31,831 nt of DNA from an uncultured bacterium. GTDB lineage: Bacteria; Pseudomonadota; Gammaproteobacteria; Burkholderiales; Burkholderiaceae_F. Shown one piece after another: positions 8,496-17,378 of the stretch; the stretch's first letter is position 1; each line of letters begins with the position of its first letter. The stretch covers positions 1-31,831 of the forward strand of contig CAJMRV010000004.1 in assembly GCA_905215795.1 (NCBI GenBank), in the 5' to 3' direction. The notes below the pieces were generated by a model. The model saw only the letters and a program-made list of their open reading frames with translations. It ran no database searches and was not told the origin of the DNA. The translations under genes were made by a program, and so were the position numbers.

Positions 8496-9470
8496 TCAGG
8501 CGCCCGTGTCGAACCAGCGCATGATGCGGCGCGGGAGGTAAAGGATGTTGCCCGGACGCGCACCGGCCGGGAAGCCGATGTGGCCGCCCTCGTCGGGATA
8601 GTCCATCGTGACGAACCCGCTCACATCCTTTTCCGCCGGGAGCGCCCAGGCGGCGAAGAACGGGTCGTTCTTGGCGTTCAGAAGAAGGAGCGGCACCCTC
8701 ACGCCGGGGAGCACGGGCTTGCCCGAGCAGCGCGTCCAGTAGTCCATCGCCGAACGGAAGCCGTGGATCCTCGAGGTGTAGATGTCGTCGAAGTCGTACA
8801 TCGAGCGGCAGGCACGGACCTTCTCCATGTCGATCACGTCCGGGAACCGGCGCGCCTTCTCCTCGAGCTTCTTCAGGAGCGTCTTGAGGAACATGTTCTC
8901 GTAGAAGACGTTGACGCCCTTGCTCATGCGCTCGCTGCCGACGACGAGGTCCAAAGGCGCCCCGACCGAGACGGCGGCCTCGATGTAGGAGGCGTCCTCG
9001 CCGAGTTCTCCCAAGTGGCGCACCAGCTGGTTGCCGCCGAGGCTCACGCCCACGGCGTAGAGCTTCGCCTCGGGGAAGCGCGCGTGCACGCTGCGGAGCA
9101 CGAAGCTGTTGTCGGCCGTGTCGCCCGCATGGTAGGCGCGGGGCAGACGGTTGAGCTCGCCCCCGCAGCTCCTGAACATGGCCACGACGCCGCGCCAGCC
9201 GCGGTGGACGACCGCGTCCATGAGCGCCTTCACGTAGTGGCTGCTCGAGTCGCCCTCGAGTCCGTGGAAGAGCACCACCACGGGCGCCTTCGGGTCGGAC
9301 GGTTCGGGGAGCGCCCAGTCCCAGAGCATGAAGTCCCCGTCGGGGAGCTCCACGCGCTCACGACGGAACTCGACCGACGGGCGCGGCAGTAGACGCGCGG
9401 GGATCACGGTCTGGAGATGCCCGCCAGGGCACCAGCCCGGCGCGTGATAGTCCGGTTGGACGAAAGGCAT
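8496..9470 (-). CDS. YheT-family alpha/beta hydrolase (UPF0017-like)
   Basis: This 324-residue protein belongs to the AB-hydrolase subfamily typified by E. coli YheT. It opens with the family segment APGWCPGGHLQTV and continues with VVVLFHGLEGDS, which holds the oxyanion region. The nucleophile elbow is GVSLGGN, the acid is Asp in NAKNDPF, and the catalytic histidine is in GGHIGF. The substrate is unknown; family members are annotated as putative esterases or hydrolases without firm biochemistry. The ATG at 9470 has a good AAGGAA ribosome site about 8 bases upstream. It lies between glnE (82 bases upstream) and hemH on the same strand; a functional link to either is not evident. Confidence 0.88.
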   Translation of the reverse strand: MPFVQPDYHAPGWCPGGHLQTVIPARLLPRPSVEFRRERVELPDGDFMLWDWALPEPSDPKAPVVVLFHGLEGDSSSHYVKALMDAVVHRGWRGVVAMFRSCGGELNRLPRAYHAGDTADNSFVLRSVHARFPEAKLYAVGVSLGGNQLVRHLGELGEDASYIEAAVSVGAPLDLVVGSERMSKGVNVFYENMFLKTLLKKLEEKARRFPDVIDMEKVRACRSMYDFDDIYTSRIHGFRSAMDYWTRCSGKPVLPGVRVPLLLLNAKNDPFFAAWALPAEKDVSGFVTMDYPDEGGHIGFPAGARPGNILYLPRRIMRWFDTGA

Positions 9471-9552
9471 TTGGAATTCCTTCTTTCTTGCTTTTTTGTT
9501 ATCTGTACGGGGACCTTCACGAGGCCCCTCGACTCAAGAGTAACTCAACGTC

Positions 9553-12402
9553 TCAGTGCGGGCAATTCCCCGCGCCGAGGACGCGTCTGCGGAGTTCGAG
9601 AACGGCCTCGATCTCCCGCTCGAGCCCTTCGGCGGGGAACCGCGCGGGCGTGCCCTCGGGGGCGTTCAGGCGGAACTCGTGCTGGAGCGCCCGGTAGCGG
9701 CGGTAGGCCGCGGCGGCCGACTCCGCGAGCTCCCTCGGGAGGAGTCCGAGTTCGGCGAAGCGCGCCAGGAGCTTGATGTTCCCGGAGTTGACGATCAGGT
9801 CGGGATGCCGGTGGGCGTGCACGAGGACGAGGTACTGCACGCAGAACTCCACGTCGACCATGCCGCCGTCGTCGTATTTGATGTCGAAGAGCCCCGTGGG
9901 GTTGTGATGCCCCTCCATGATCCGCCAGCGCATGGCGGTTACCTGCTTGGCGGCGTCCACCGGGTCCCTCGCCTCGGCGAGGATGTCGGCCCGTTCCGCC
10001 TCGAAGCGTCCGCCGAGTTCGGCGTCGCCCGCGCAGAAGCGCGCCCGGGTGAGCGCCTGGTGCTCCCAGAACCAGGCCCCGTTGACGAGCTCGTTCCGCT
10101 GGTACTCGCAGAACATCGAGAACGGCGTCACCACGAGGCCGCTCTCGCCGTTGGGGCGCAGTCTCAGGTCCACGTCGAAGAGGTTCCCCGAGCTCGTCTG
10201 GAGCGTGAGCCAGCTCATCATCCGGCGCACGAGTCTCGAGTAAACGACGTCGGCCTCCGAATCGGGGTCGTCGTAGATGAAGACGAGGTCGAGGTCGGAG
10301 TCATAGCCGAGCTCGCGGCCGCCCAACTTGCCGTAGCCCACGACGGCGAGCTTCGGATGTTCGCGGGTGCGCTTCGAAAGGCTCTTCCAGGCGCGTTCCA
10401 CAACCTCCTCGAGGACCGCGTCGGCAAGGGCCGAGAGGTGGTCGGCGAGGCGCTCCACAGAGAGCCGTCCGTTGAGGTCGGCGATCAGGAGCTGGAAGGT
10501 GGCCGAGTGCAGGAGGTCCCTCAGCTGGTTCATCTGGCGCTCCTGGTCGCCCTCGTGGGCGTCGAGGTCGCGGCGCAGGCGGGCGCTCCAGGCGCGGTAG
10601 TCCACGGGGGTCTCCTCCGTGATCGAGTCCGCGTCGAAGGTGACCACGTCGTCGAGCACGATCGGATGGCGCACGAGGTAGTCGGCGCACCAGCGGCTCG
10701 CGGCGAGCACGCGTCCGACGCGCAGCATCGCCGAAGGGTACTGGGCGAGGAGCGCCACGTAGGTCGAGCGTCCGACGATCACCTCGAGCAGGTGCAGATA
10801 GCGGGAGAACACCTCGGCGGGCGTCACCACGGAGCGCAGCTCAGCGGGGATCCACCCGGCGGAGAGCTCGGCCACGCGCGGCACGAGCATGACGAGGCGC
10901 TCGCGCGTGACCTGGGCGCGCTGCGAACTCCCGACGTCGCGTTCGTTGACGAGCCGGAAGACCCGGCGTGCGAGGCCCGCGGCCTCCTCTTCGGATTCAA
11001 TGGAGAGCACCGCGGCGAGCCTCGACTCGACATCCTCGACGAGCCCCGGGGAGCCGGCCTCCCAGCCGGCGGGCCAGTCGGCCGCGTCGAGCGGCTCGGC
11101 GGGCGCCTGCACCTGGAAGATCCCGTCGAAGGCGGAGGCGACCGCCTCGCGGATTCCGTCGAGTTCCTTCCAGAGGGAGGCGCCGTCGGTGTCCAGGAGG
11201 CCCGCGACCCGTTCGAGGCCCTCGCCCGAACAAGGAAGCCGCTGGGTCTGCTGGTCCTCGACGTACTGGATGGCGTGTTCGATGTCGCGGAGCCGCACGT
11301 AGTCGCGTTCGAGCTCCCGGGCGAGTTCGGAGCTGAGCACGCCCGCGCTTTCAAGCGCACGGATCATCGGGAGCGTCTGCTCACCGCGCAGGCTCGCATC
11401 ACGTCCGCCGCGGATCGCCTGCTGGGTCTGTACGATGAACTCGATCTCGCGGATGCCCCCGCGGCCGAGCTTGACGTTGACCGAGCCGTCCTTCCTCATC
11501 ACCTCGCGCCGGGCGGTCTCCGCGCGGATCATCTCGTGGAGGCGCGTGAGCGACGTGATGGCGTCGAAGTCGAGGTACTTCCTGAAGACGAACGGACGGA
11601 TGAGGGACGCGAGCGAGCGGCGGTCCTCCTCGAAGAGCGCTTCGCCGCCGAAGACCGGGCGGTTGACGACGCGCCCCTTGATCCAGGCGAAGCGCTCCCA
11701 ATCGCGCCCCTGTGAATACAGATAGTTCTCGAGCATGCCGAGCGAATCGACGATCGGACCGGACTCACCGTTGGGGCGGAGCCGCATGTCCACGCGGAAG
11801 ACGAACCCCGGGTCCTCGACATCGTTGAGGGCCGGGATGACGCGCCGCGCGAGGCGCTCGAAGAACTCCTGGTTGGAGATGGTGCGGCGCACGTCGGGGG
11901 CGTCCGGGCCGGGAGCGGTCTCCCCGTCCTCGCCGTAAAGGAAGATGAGGTCGATGTCCGAGGAGACGTTGAGTTCACGCCCGCCCAACTTTCCCATGCC
12001 GACGACGAGCAGGTCCACGGGACGTCCGTCCGGGCGGCGCGGCACGCCGAAGCGCCGGGCGAGCTCGCGGGCGTGCAATCCCACGACGGCGTCGATCGCG
12101 AACTCCGCGAAGTCGCTCATCGTGCGGACCACCTCCGGGTAACCGATCCGTCCGAGGGCGTCCCCGCCGAGAAGCGAGAGGACGACGTCTCGGCGCATCT
12201 CGCGCAGACGGTGCGGAAGGGCCCCCGCGTCGAGGGCGGCCGCACCGAGCCGCTCCTCCATGAGGTCGCGGTCCCATCGGGTCGAGACGAGCTCCTCCCA
12301 TATCCCGAGCCTTTCGTCCCACGAAAGGGCGGGGTCGCGTCCCTCGAGGGCGCGGCGGGCGAAGGGGGAGAATTCAAGCACTTGGTCGAGTGTTGCCGGC
12401 AT
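9553..12402 (-). CDS. glnE: Bifunctional glutamine synthetase adenylyltransferase / adenylyl-removing enzyme
   Basis: This 949-residue protein adenylylates and deadenylylates glutamine synthetase in response to PII, tuning ammonia assimilation. Two nucleotidyltransferase domains are visible. The N-terminal one has GMGKLGGREL followed by SSDIDL (D149, D151) and is the deadenylylating half. The C-terminal one has GYGKLGGREL followed by DSDLDL near residues 688-706 and is the adenylylating half. Both keep the paired aspartates needed for metal binding, and a helical regulatory region joins them. The length is close to the 946 residues of E. coli GlnE, so it is complete. ATG 12402 has an AAGGAG ribosome site 10 bases upstream. 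It is divergent from the YhdP-like gene, with about 190 bases between the starts. Confidence 0.97.
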   Translation of the reverse strand: MPATLDQVLEFSPFARRALEGRDPALSWDERLGIWEELVSTRWDRDLMEERLGAAALDAGALPHRLREMRRDVVLSLLGGDALGRIGYPEVVRTMSDFAEFAIDAVVGLHARELARRFGVPRRPDGRPVDLLVVGMGKLGGRELNVSSDIDLIFLYGEDGETAPGPDAPDVRRTISNQEFFERLARRVIPALNDVEDPGFVFRVDMRLRPNGESGPIVDSLGMLENYLYSQGRDWERFAWIKGRVVNRPVFGGEALFEEDRRSLASLIRPFVFRKYLDFDAITSLTRLHEMIRAETARREVMRKDGSVNVKLGRGGIREIEFIVQTQQAIRGGRDASLRGEQTLPMIRALESAGVLSSELARELERDYVRLRDIEHAIQYVEDQQTQRLPCSGEGLERVAGLLDTDGASLWKELDGIREAVASAFDGIFQVQAPAEPLDAADWPAGWEAGSPGLVEDVESRLAAVLSIESEEEAAGLARRVFRLVNERDVGSSQRAQVTRERLVMLVPRVAELSAGWIPAELRSVVTPAEVFSRYLHLLEVIVGRSTYVALLAQYPSAMLRVGRVLAASRWCADYLVRHPIVLDDVVTFDADSITEETPVDYRAWSARLRRDLDAHEGDQERQMNQLRDLLHSATFQLLIADLNGRLSVERLADHLSALADAVLEEVVERAWKSLSKRTREHPKLAVVGYGKLGGRELGYDSDLDLVFIYDDPDSEADVVYSRLVRRMMSWLTLQTSSGNLFDVDLRLRPNGESGLVVTPFSMFCEYQRNELVNGAWFWEHQALTRARFCAGDAELGGRFEAERADILAEARDPVDAAKQVTAMRWRIMEGHHNPTGLFDIKYDDGGMVDVEFCVQYLVLVHAHRHPDLIVNSGNIKLLARFAELGLLPRELAESAAAAYRRYRALQHEFRLNAPEGTPARFPAEGLEREIEAVLELRRRVLGAGNCPH

Positions 12403-12595
12403 GACGGCGGGTCTCCTTGTGGTGTGTCCTTGGTCGGGGGACGCCTCCTGGGACGTCCCGTGAATCCATTCTAACCGTCTTTCACCCGCTGAAAAGGCGC
12501 CCCCGAGGCGGGCAATTTGCGTAATATTGAGTCACTCCGACCCCCAACTCTTCTCCGAGGTATAGACCAACGTGCCCACTCCCCATAGGACCCAC
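12403..12595. other. Divergent intergenic region between glnE and the YhdP-like gene
   Basis: These 193 bases must hold promoters for both divergent genes. On the plus strand TAATAT (12522-12527) could be a -10 for the YhdP-like gene. On the minus strand TAGAAT (12474-12469) could serve glnE. Neither has a convincing -35. No sigma-54 motif is seen despite the nitrogen role of glnE. Confidence 0.3.
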
Positions 12596-15500
12596 ATGAA
12601 AAACGGACTCTTCCGGTGGTTCGACGACCACAAGGTCCTCGTCCGTGTCATCCTCGGCCTGTACCTCTGCGCATGCCTGCTCCTGCTCGGCACGCGCTGG
12701 CTCTTCACGACGCAGCTCGACCTCTGGCGCGACGACATCACGCGCCTGATCTCGGAGTCGACCGGCGTGAACGTCACCGCCGAGAAGATCCACGGGGGCT
12801 TCCACAAGATCTGGCCCACGCTCGAGCTCACCAACGTGGAGCTCGCGCGTCCGGGCGGCCCCGTCTCGCTCACGCTTCCGAAGGTCCAGGCCCGCATCGC
12901 CTGGTCCTCGCTCTGGCACCTCGAACCCCGCTTCGAGTCGCTCCTGGTGAGCCGTCCCTCGCTCGCGATCGAACGCCTCGACGAGACGCGCTTCGACGTG
13001 GCCGGGTGGATCATCGACACCAAGCCCTCCGAAAAGAAGGAGGAGCCGCTCTTCGCCCTCAATCCGAAGACCGAGAACCCCGTGCTCAACTGGCTGCTCG
13101 CCCAGGACCGCCTCGGACTGATCGACGGCTCGTTCTCCTACTCGGACGCCCGCGACCCCGAACACGTGGTCCGCGTCGAGCACGCCGACGCCGTCTTCGA
13201 GAAGGGACTGCTCGACTACCGCGCCGCCTTCAAGGGCTCGCTCGTCATCGACGGGCGCACCAAGCCCGTGGACATCCGCGCGCGCCTCGAGAAGCCCTTC
13301 CTCAACGCGAGCGTCGACCCGCTTTTCTGGAACATCTCCCTTTACGCGGACATCCGCAACTCCGACATCGCCGGCACGCTCCAGCGCATGGGCTTCCCGA
13401 AGATCCTCGAATCGGGCTTCGGCGAGGCGAGGCTCTGGGCCGACCTCGACGAGGGACGCCTCAAGTCGCTCACGGGCGAGGTCTCGATCACGAACGTCAA
13501 CGCCCGCGTGGACGCCTCGCTCCCGGCGCTCGAACTCGCCGGGCTCTCCGGTTCGATCGACTACGGCGCCGAGGACGCCGACGAAGGCGCCCGCACGTAC
13601 AAGTTCGAACTCAAGGACCTCAAGGTCCTCACCAAGCGCGGCAAGGCGCTCGCCCCGTCGGACCTCGGACTCGAACTCACGCTCTCCGCCCATGACGAAC
13701 CCATCGCCGGCTCCTTCCACGCCAAGCGCCTCAACCTCGCCGAGATCTCCGGGCTGATCCCCGCGCTCCCGATTTCCGAGGAGCTGCGCGCCGGACTGAT
13801 GACCTCACGTCCCTCGGGCGTCCTGCACCACCTCGCGGCCTCCTTCAAGGGCGACCCCGCCGACATCCGCAACTGGGCCGTAGACGGCGGATTCGAGGGC
13901 CTCTCCCTCCCCGCGGACGCCGCCACCGGTCGTCCCGGTTTCGAGAACCTCTCGGGAACCGTGAAGACCGACAGGAGCTCCGAGGCGTTCGCCGTCAAGC
14001 TCGACTCCAAGCGGGCCACGCTCTCGTTCCCGGGCGTCTTCCGCGACCCCGACATGGTCTTCGGCACCTTCAAGGCCGACGCCCGCGTCTCGCTCAGGAC
14101 CCCCGTGAAGGTCGACATCCTCTCGCTCTCGGCCTCCAACCAGGACGCCGCCGTCACGGCCTCGGGCTCGTGGACCGCCACGGGCGGCGCGGGCACGATC
14201 GACGTGGGCGGCAGGATCCTGCGCGCCAAGGCCGTGCGCGTCGTGCGCTACCTCCCGAACGTCGTCGGCGAAGGCGTCCTCGACTGGGTGGGCGCCGCCA
14301 TCCGTGGCGGCCGCGCCGCCGGCGGCGACTTCACCGTGAGGGGCGAGCTCTCGGGCTTCCCCTGGGACGACTCGAAGAACAAGTCCGACCTCTTCCGGAT
14401 CCGCGCCGATCTGAAGGACGTCACGCTCGACTTCATGCCCCCCATGAAGGGGCATGAAAAGCCCGACCGCTGGCCCGAACTCACGGGCATCGAGGGCGAG
14501 CTCGACTTCACGGGCGACTCGATGTTCGTGCGCCACGCCACCGCGCACTCCGCCGGCCTGAAGGCCAACGGCGTCGAGGCGGCCATCCGCACGCTCTCGC
14601 ACGACTCGCTCCTCGAGGTGGACGGCCACGTCGAGGGCACGGTCGACCAGGCGCTCGGCTACCTGCACAAGGCCGACACGATCCGCTCCGTGATCGGCGA
14701 CACCTTCTCCAAATCCAAGGGCGACGGAACCGTCACGGCGACGCTCGGCCTGAGGATCCCCATCGGCGCCAAGGGCTCCCCGGCCTACCGCGTCGCCACC
14801 ACCTTCCACGAGGACGACTTCTCGATGGGCTTCGGCGTGCCCGTGGTCCACAAGCTCAAGGGCGAACTCGTCGTCGACGAAAAAGGCGCCAGGACGCCCG
14901 CTCCGGTCAACGGCGAGACCCGCGAGGGCCCGATCACGATCGAGGTGCTCTCCGAGGCGCCCCGCGTCAAGGTCGTCGTCAACGGCACGCTCTCCTCGGA
15001 CGAACTCTTCGACTTCGCCGAGATCGCCAAAACGAATCCCGTTCGCGGCCTCGTTGAGGGACACACCCCCGTGACCGCCATCACCCGCGTGGACATGAGC
15101 CGCGGCGTCTGGACGCTCGAGGCCGCCTCCACGATGCTCGGCATCGAGAGCCGCGTGCCCGCGCCGCTCGGCAAGGAGGCGATGGACATGGCCCCGACCA
15201 AGGTCGGGATCCGCGGCGAGGGCGGGAACCTCTCGGTGGACATCAAGACCGACGAGCGCGTCGAAACGCTCATCGACTTCAAGCGGCATGCCGACGGCGG
15301 CTACGACCTCGTCGACATCGACATCGGCGTGGGCACCGCCCCGGCGCCCCGGACGACGCTCAAGGGCGTGTGCGGCGCCGTGCGCCTCGAGACGCTCGAG
15401 GCGGACCGCTGGCTCGAACTCATGAAGTCGATCCAGGCCGCCTCGAAGAAGGCGGATGGGAAAACGGCTGGAAAGCCGGACCTGAAGGCCGACGCAAAGG

Positions 15501-16666
15501 CCGTCGCGAAGGCGGCGGACGCCTCCGGAAGGATGGACCTTCGCCTCCAGACGCTCTCCTTCGACGTGGGCGAGGTGACCGCCGGCGGTCCGATCCTGCG
15601 CGGACTGAAGGGCTCGGTCGTGAGGACGGGCGACAAGGACTGGTACCTCGACGTCACGAGCAACGACGTCGCCGGTACGATGAAGGCGCGGATCACGCCC
15701 GTCACCGTGATGAACCGCTTCGAGGCGGACGTCTCCAGGCTCCATCTCCCGGAGAGGACGCTCGACTTCCTCAAGTCGATCGACGACGAGCCCGACGGCA
15801 CGGACAAGCCCATCGAACTCAAGGCGCTCCCCGACCTCGCGCTCCGCATCAAGAGCCTCGTCGTGAACGGCCGCGACTTCGGCGCCGTCACGATCGAGGG
15901 CGCCAACGCGGTGAAGGAGGAAGGCCGCACGTGGACCACCAGGAAGCTCGAGATGGCCGCCCGCGGCGCCACGCTGCGCGGTTCGCTCGCCTGGTTCCAG
16001 CCCGTCGGCGACACCGAGGGTGAAACCAACGCCAAGCTCGACTACGACGCCCGCGACACCGGGGCCTTCCTCGACGCCCTGGGCGTGGACAAGGTCGTGC
16101 GCGGCGTCCCCGGCACCGCCAGGGCCGAGCTCAACTGGACGGGCTCCCCGGTCACGCCGAAGATCGACACGATGAACGGCACGTTCGAGGCGCGCGGCCG
16201 CGAGGGCGCGATCCTCAAGGTCGAACCGGGCGCCGGCCGCCTGCTGAGCCTCTTCTCGATGCAGCACCTGATCAAGCGCCTCACGCTCGACTTCTCGGAC
16301 GTCCTCAAGAAGGGCTTCGGCTTCGACTCGATCCAGGTCGACGGCACGATGAGGAACGGCGTGATGAACATCCCCAAGCTCGCCGTCTTCGGCTCCTCGG
16401 CGACGGTGCTCCTCGGGGGCGACGTCGACCTCAACAACGAACAGCTCGACATGCACGCCGTCGTGCTCCCGTCGATCAACGCGGGCGCCCCGGCGCTCGC
16501 CCTCTCGATCGTCAACCCGGCCGTGGGCATCGGCACGTTCGTCACGCAGTGGCTCCTCAAGGACCAGCTCTCGAACATGTTCAAAGCCGAATATTCAATC
16601 AAGGGCGGATTCGAGAATCCCGAAATCAAGAACCTCTCGCCCCATAAGAGGCCCCCGGTCCCGTGA
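12596..16666 (+). CDS. YhdP-like AsmA-family giant envelope protein (TIGR02099/DUF3971 type)
   Basis: This 1356-residue protein has one N-terminal transmembrane segment (about residues 18-38, VILGLYLCACLLLLG) and a very long, beta-strand-rich periplasmic part. It continues to a C-terminal AsmA_2-like region with PKIDTMNGTFEARGREG and MNIPKLAVFGSSATVLLGG. This is the layout of YhdP in E. coli (about 1266 residues), a bridge-like protein implicated in moving phospholipids from inner to outer membrane. A Lys/Ala-rich low-complexity insert at about residues 949-978 (ADGKTAGKPDLKADAKA) looks like a flexible linker. I chose ATG 12596 because AGGA lies 5 bases upstream; a GTG at 12572 lacks a site. 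A strong hairpin follows the stop, then a plsC-like and a cdsA-like gene in the same direction, which fits a lipid role. Confidence 0.88.
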   Translation: MKNGLFRWFDDHKVLVRVILGLYLCACLLLLGTRWLFTTQLDLWRDDITRLISESTGVNVTAEKIHGGFHKIWPTLELTNVELARPGGPVSLTLPKVQARIAWSSLWHLEPRFESLLVSRPSLAIERLDETRFDVAGWIIDTKPSEKKEEPLFALNPKTENPVLNWLLAQDRLGLIDGSFSYSDARDPEHVVRVEHADAVFEKGLLDYRAAFKGSLVIDGRTKPVDIRARLEKPFLNASVDPLFWNISLYADIRNSDIAGTLQRMGFPKILESGFGEARLWADLDEGRLKSLTGEVSITNVNARVDASLPALELAGLSGSIDYGAEDADEGARTYKFELKDLKVLTKRGKALAPSDLGLELTLSAHDEPIAGSFHAKRLNLAEISGLIPALPISEELRAGLMTSRPSGVLHHLAASFKGDPADIRNWAVDGGFEGLSLPADAATGRPGFENLSGTVKTDRSSEAFAVKLDSKRATLSFPGVFRDPDMVFGTFKADARVSLRTPVKVDILSLSASNQDAAVTASGSWTATGGAGTIDVGGRILRAKAVRVVRYLPNVVGEGVLDWVGAAIRGGRAAGGDFTVRGELSGFPWDDSKNKSDLFRIRADLKDVTLDFMPPMKGHEKPDRWPELTGIEGELDFTGDSMFVRHATAHSAGLKANGVEAAIRTLSHDSLLEVDGHVEGTVDQALGYLHKADTIRSVIGDTFSKSKGDGTVTATLGLRIPIGAKGSPAYRVATTFHEDDFSMGFGVPVVHKLKGELVVDEKGARTPAPVNGETREGPITIEVLSEAPRVKVVVNGTLSSDELFDFAEIAKTNPVRGLVEGHTPVTAITRVDMSRGVWTLEAASTMLGIESRVPAPLGKEAMDMAPTKVGIRGEGGNLSVDIKTDERVETLIDFKRHADGGYDLVDIDIGVGTAPAPRTTLKGVCGAVRLETLEADRWLELMKSIQAASKKADGKTAGKPDLKADAKAVAKAADASGRMDLRLQTLSFDVGEVTAGGPILRGLKGSVVRTGDKDWYLDVTSNDVAGTMKARITPVTVMNRFEADVSRLHLPERTLDFLKSIDDEPDGTDKPIELKALPDLALRIKSLVVNGRDFGAVTIEGANAVKEEGRTWTTRKLEMAARGATLRGSLAWFQPVGDTEGETNAKLDYDARDTGAFLDALGVDKVVRGVPGTARAELNWTGSPVTPKIDTMNGTFEARGREGAILKVEPGAGRLLSLFSMQHLIKRLTLDFSDVLKKGFGFDSIQVDGTMRNGVMNIPKLAVFGSSATVLLGGDVDLNNEQLDMHAVVLPSINAGAPALALSIVNPAVGIGTFVTQWLLKDQLSNMFKAEYSIKGGFENPEIKNLSPHKRPPVP

Positions 16667-16677
16667 GAACGCCCGCC

Positions 16678-16705
16678 TCCCGCCCGCGCGTGCGCGCGGG
16701 CGGGA
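16678..16705 (+). terminator. Strong GC hairpin after the YhdP-like gene
   Basis: A perfect 12-bp stem (TCCCGCCCGCGC with GCGCGGGCGGGA, loop GTGC) lies 11 bases after the stop codon. No T-run follows, so it may be a partial or Rho-assisted terminator or a 3'-end stabiliser. A TATAAT at 16725-16730 just downstream could be a -10 for the plsC-like gene, without a recognisable -35. Confidence 0.55.
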
Positions 16706-16763
16706 TGAACGGCCTCTTCGGGTTTATAATGATTGGACTTCTAAAGGGCCCAAAGGACTCATT

Positions 16764-17378
16764 GTGTTCAAATCCTTCAAATTGATGACGCCGATCGTCT
16801 GGATGACGCGCCTGCTCGTGGGGGCCTACCCGCACTGGCAGGGCTGCGCGCCGTCGTCACGCCAACGCATCTATTTCGCCAACCACACGTCCCACCTCGA
16901 CACCATCGTGATCTGGGCGTCGCTGCCGCCCCAGCTGCGCCGCTTCGTCCGTCCGGTGGCCGCCAAGGACTACTGGGAGAAGGGACTTCTCCGCCGCCGC
17001 ATCGCCCTGGACGAACTCAACGTCGTCCTCGTCGACCGCCGCCGAACCGAGAACGCCAACCCGATCGACCCCCTGAGGAACGCCCTCAAGGAGGGGTCCT
17101 CGCTGATCATCTTCCCGGAGGGGACGCGCCGTCCGCAGCCCCTGCCGAGCGAATTCAAGTCGGGCATCTGGCGCCTCATGAAGGAGTTCCCCGACGTGGA
17201 GCTCATCCCCGTTTACATCGAGAACCTCCACAGGGCCATGCCCAAGGGCGTCCTCATCCCCGTGCCCACCGTGTGCTCCGTGCGCTTCGGCGCTCCGCTC
17301 GAGCACTCCCCGGACGACCTCAAGGAGGAGTTCCTGACCCGGGCCCGCAACGCCATTATTGAGTTAGCACAGCCATGA
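16764..17378 (+). CDS. PlsC-like 1-acyl-sn-glycerol-3-phosphate acyltransferase
   Basis: This 204-residue enzyme of the PlsC/LPLAT family is expected to acylate lysophosphatidate to phosphatidate at the inner membrane. The catalytic block I is NHTSHLD (H41, D46, the HX4D motif). Block III is FPEGTR (117-122), and a VIPVYIEN-like segment ELIPVYIEN follows as block IV. A short hydrophobic N-terminus (LMTPIVWMTRLLVG) may anchor it. The start is GTG 16764 with AAAGGA about 7 bases upstream. Its stop overlaps the next start by four bases (ATGA), so it is translationally coupled to the CdsA-like protein. The acyl acceptor cannot be proved from sequence; lyso-lipid substrates other than lysophosphatidate are possible. 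Confidence 0.88.
   Translation: MFKSFKLMTPIVWMTRLLVGAYPHWQGCAPSSRQRIYFANHTSHLDTIVIWASLPPQLRRFVRPVAAKDYWEKGLLRRRIALDELNVVLVDRRRTENANPIDPLRNALKEGSSLIIFPEGTRRPQPLPSEFKSGIWRLMKEFPDVELIPVYIENLHRAMPKGVLIPVPTVCSVRFGAPLEHSPDDLKEEFLTRARNAIIELAQP

Noticed and set aside
8403..8563. N-terminal extension of ferrochelatase from an upstream start
   Set aside because: The added residues are Arg/Pro/Ala-rich, cross a hairpin and overlap the end of the upstream hydrolase gene; family similarity starts at MTHKKK.
9556..11715. Open frame of 719 codons on the plus strand opposite glnE
   Set aside because: Shadow of glnE, whose two nucleotidyltransferase domains are intact on the minus strand.
12403..12595. Sigma-54 promoter for the nitrogen-related glnE
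   Set aside because: No TGGCAC-N5-TTGC type element was found on either strand.
13805..16456. Open frame of 883 codons on the minus strand inside the YhdP-like gene
   Set aside because: Composition is Arg/Glu/Gly/Val-rich as expected for reverse-strand reading of GC-biased codons; no motif seen.
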